The notes beneath the pieces were generated by a model. It searched no databases. It worked only from the letters and a program-made list of their open reading frames with translations, and was not told the DNA's origin. Positions 61,607 to 64,000 of a DNA stretch of 64,000 bases are shown piece after piece; within the stretch, counting starts at the first letter, position 1, and every line of letters starts with the position of its first letter. This DNA comes from Fundicoccus sp052116145. Lineage in GTDB: Bacteria > Bacillota > Bacilli > Lactobacillales > Aerococcaceae. The stretch lies in the NCBI RefSeq assembly GCF_052116145.1, contig NZ_JBQKLQ010000001.1, positions 124,001-188,000 on the forward strand, written 5' to 3'. The position numbers and the translations under genes were made by a program.

Positions 61607-64000
61607 AACATTAGATATTTATGGTTATGGTAAGTGGGTTAATCAAAAGTTTGATATCGATGACGGATTACAACTATTCTATGGTCAAAATGAGGCAGGT
61701 AAATCAACCTTACAATCTTTTATACGGAGTATATTGTTTGGTTTCCCAACTAAACGTAGACGTGTTAATCAGTTGAATCGATACGAACCACGTCATGGAG
61801 AAGTTTATGGTGGACGTATCCTACTAACAGACACAGCTTATCAAGATGTATGGATTGAACGCACAAGCAAAATATTTACTGTGACAACTGAAAATGGTGA
61901 GAGACTTGCAGATGATACGCTTGAGAAAATACTCGGTGGCTTGGACGAAACGTTGTTTGATAACTTCTATGCCTTTAATTTGCAAAACCTGCAAGAATTA
62001 GCAACAATCGACGCTGAAAAAATTAGTGATTATTTCTTAAGTATTGGAACATTGGGGAGTGATAAATTTTTAGAAATTGCCAAACAATATGAAAAAGAAA
62101 CGGACGCAATGTATCGTAAACAAGCTCAGAATCGTCCGCTAAATCAGTTGCTAGTTGAATATGAAGCAATGGCAGAAAATGTCTATCATATGGAATTAAA
62201 TATGTCTCGTTATGATTCTCTGATAGAACAACAAACTCAACAAGAACAGATTATTAATCAATTAAATCAAGAAATTGACCATTTAGATAAAGAACTTCGT
62301 GTAAAAGACAAATTGTTGGGGCGCTATGATATCTATTTAAAGGATAGATTAGCCAAAAGAGAATTAGAACAACTCGTTTATACACACATACCCGATAAAG
62401 CGGTCGAGATTCTTGAGAATAATTTGAAAGCTATTAAAGAAAGTCAGACATTAATTATCCAACATGAAGAAAGATTGCGCAATTTATCCGGTGAATTAGG
62501 AACATTGACACGTCTAAATTGGGCGAATAACCACGAGGATGACAGACGTCTCTGGATTGCTGAAACACAGAAAACAAAAGAAGTTCAGGCTAAATATGAA
62601 CGAACCATCGAACGAATTCAAGAACAAAATGAGACGATGTTGCAATTAGCACGTCGAGGGCAATTTTATCCTGAGAAAGTGTTTCAAAATTTAGAGTATG
62701 ACGAAAAAGTTGAAGAAGGTTTAGGAATTCAATCTCAACTGGATGATTTGCTTAAACAACATGATTCAATTAAAGCAGAACGCAAAGTATATATTGATCA
62801 ACGTAAAGAACAACAAAACTTTAGTGCGATTGTTCGACAACAAGTGGCTAAATTAGAAAATCAACGGCTTAACGAAGAAGCACAATTAACTCAATCAACG
62901 AGTCTAAATCATTACTTCTTAGGTTTAATATTCTTAATTGTTGGTGTCGTGATTGTGGCCATTAACTTCTTTTCTGCTGAAGGTGGTCCGTCATTATATG
63001 GCTGGTTAGGATTAGCAATTGCTTTACTTGGACTTTTAAGTGTAGTTTATATATTTATTGAGCATCGTAAGCATCATAAAACATTTAAGAACAGCCCAAT
63101 TATTGAGAAGATAACCGAGTTACGTCAAAAAGAACAGCAGTATGGCGAACAAAGTAAAGCATTAGGAATTGAAATTAATGAAAGAGAGTCTGCTTTAGAA
63201 GCAATTAGTGCTGAATTAGAATCTGTTTCAAGCCAACAAAAGCGCTGGTTAGTAGCAATTGGATTTTATCCAACTGCTGATCCAGAAATTATACTTAAGA
63301 CAAATCCAGTGAAACATTATTTTGAAGCTAAGGCACAAAGAACACAATTTGAAGAAGAAAAAGAGACTCTGAATAAAAAGATTGTAGAATGGCGAGCAAA
63401 AATCCAACCATTACTTGAACGATTCCCTCTGATAGATGAAGGAACAAGACCCTTGATACGACATGTGGAAGAGGTTGAAGTTGCTTTGACGCGCTCCCAA
63501 GAAAGAGGAAAAGCAATCGAAGAAAGAATGGAAAATTCTAAGCAAATCATTGAATCTAATAGAACTTTGATAAAAGAGAGCGAGGAAGCTATTAAACAAC
63601 TCTTTGAAGCAACAGATAGTGAAAATGAACTTATTTTCCGACAAAAAGTCGATACCAATCAATTAATTGAAGAGTTAACAGCTAAACGCAGCTTATATCA
63701 AGAACAGATGATTGGCTTCGAAGCGGCATTAGAAGCTGTTTCAACCAAACAAGCCTTATCTGAAGAGTTCCAAAGTTTAGAACATCAACTGATGCTAACG
63801 AAAGAAAGATTAACACCACATCATAACGAACGAGCAAGTCTTTTGGTGGAAATTAACCACCTAGAACAAGACGGCTCTTATCAAGACTTACTTCAATTGT
63901 TAGAAAACAAAAAAGAAGAAGTTAAAGCAATGGTTTTCGAATGGGGCCGTATGCGTGTTGCGATGGAACTAATTTATCAAACGTTACGTCAAGGGATGGA
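61596..64000 (+). CDS. yhaN: YhaN-like SbcC/Rad50-type AAA ATPase (3' end outside window)
   Basis: Open from ATG 61596 to the window edge (over 800 codons). Walker A in FYGQNEAGKSTLQSF near residue 35, then NFYAFNLQNLQELATID. Long coiled-coil follows, interrupted at about 440-475 by two hydrophobic segments (HYFLGLIFLIVGVVIVAINF; GWLGLAIALLGLLSVVYIFI), a known feature of YhaN that tethers it to the membrane. Coiled-coil resumes to the edge. The Walker B/signature half lies outside. AAGGAGG precedes the start inside yhaO. Confidence 0.9.
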   Translation, partial: MKIKTLDIYGYGKWVNQKFDIDDGLQLFYGQNEAGKSTLQSFIRSILFGFPTKRRRVNQLNRYEPRHGEVYGGRILLTDTAYQDVWIERTSKIFTVTTENGERLADDTLEKILGGLDETLFDNFYAFNLQNLQELATIDAEKISDYFLSIGTLGSDKFLEIAKQYEKETDAMYRKQAQNRPLNQLLVEYEAMAENVYHMELNMSRYDSLIEQQTQQEQIINQLNQEIDHLDKELRVKDKLLGRYDIYLKDRLAKRELEQLVYTHIPDKAVEILENNLKAIKESQTLIIQHEERLRNLSGELGTLTRLNWANNHEDDRRLWIAETQKTKEVQAKYERTIERIQEQNETMLQLARRGQFYPEKVFQNLEYDEKVEEGLGIQSQLDDLLKQHDSIKAERKVYIDQRKEQQNFSAIVRQQVAKLENQRLNEEAQLTQSTSLNHYFLGLIFLIVGVVIVAINFFSAEGGPSLYGWLGLAIALLGLLSVVYIFIEHRKHHKTFKNSPIIEKITELRQKEQQYGEQSKALGIEINERESALEAISAELESVSSQQKRWLVAIGFYPTADPEIILKTNPVKHYFEAKAQRTQFEEEKETLNKKIVEWRAKIQPLLERFPLIDEGTRPLIRHVEEVEVALTRSQERGKAIEERMENSKQIIESNRTLIKESEEAIKQLFEATDSENELIFRQKVDTNQLIEELTAKRSLYQEQMIGFEAALEAVSTKQALSEEFQSLEHQLMLTKERLTPHHNERASLLVEINHLEQDGSYQDLLQLLENKKEEVKAMVFEWGRMRVAMELIYQTLRQGM

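Noticed and set aside
63317..63662. Minus-strand open frames near the window end
   Set aside because: They lie opposite the yhaN coiled-coil coding region, whose Glu/Lys-rich codons give long open antisense frames.

Overview
The window is AT-rich DNA from a low-GC Gram-positive bacterium, most likely a member of the Lactobacillales (Carnobacteriaceae/Aerococcaceae-like; I cannot fix the genus). The grounds are strong AAGGAGG-type ribosome sites, several TTG starts, mannose-family PTS, Firmicute-type GalT, GlgC/GlgD pair, LuxS, the YlbF-YhaO-YhaN block and simple hairpin-plus-T-run terminators. No tRNA, rRNA, CRISPR array, intact transposase or phage gene was seen.

Layout. 1-1100: tail of a thiol peroxidase and a decaying ArsR/SRPBCC pair. 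1109-8733: RpiR-type regulator divergent from a large operon with a 6-phosphogluconate dehydrogenase, a 2-hydroxyacid dehydrogenase, an iron-type alcohol dehydrogenase and a complete mannose-family PTS (IIC, IID, IIB, IIA). A membrane protein resembling a catalytically dead M28 peptidase sits inside the PTS block. 9117-16473: alpha-galactosidase, galT, sugar acetyltransferase and lacZ. 16548-22830: AraC regulator divergent from a sugar ABC importer, then a heavily decayed GH29 alpha-L-fucosidase and another glycosidase-like relic. 22939-25298: divergent galM and galK. 25373-29767: MaoC-like gene, then an operon GNAT, metallo-hydrolase, pfkA paralogue, DUF188 protein and LacI regulator. 30097-34583: maltodextrin-type ABC importer plus DUF1189 protein. 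34751-40698: phosphoesterase, second galT with a broken ROK kinase, HAD phosphatase, SorC-type regulator and luxS. 40767-46848: malQ-glgP against malR, then a DUF368 transporter. 47113-50878: two secreted proteins of unknown function, glutaredoxin-like protein, cytidine deaminase and glyoxalase. 51039-51235: a probable structured small RNA. 51538-57257: glgBCDA. 57476-64000: bifunctional penicillin-binding protein, YlbF-family protein, YhaO-like nuclease and the start of YhaN.

How it works together. The region is mainly a carbohydrate-use and storage island. Galactosides are cleaved by AgaN and LacZ and enter the Leloir pathway (galM, galK, two galT; galE is not here). Maltodextrins enter through MalEFG and are processed by MalQ and GlgP, while GlgBCDA builds glycogen. 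Neither ABC importer has its own ATPase gene here, so both probably borrow an MsmX-type ATPase. Probable operators link the LacI regulator at 28820 to its own operon and to malEFG, and link MalR to malQ-glgP and itself. CcpA-like sites lie before several operons.

Signs of ongoing gene loss are clear: the ArsR/SRPBCC pair, the fucosidase, its neighbouring relic and the ROK kinase are all broken. The points most worth a second look are the orphan structured RNA at 51039-51235, the M28-like pseudoenzyme in the PTS operon, two solute-binding proteins lacking a lipobox cysteine, the shared LacI-type palindrome, and the LacI gene whose only well-placed start codon is ATC.
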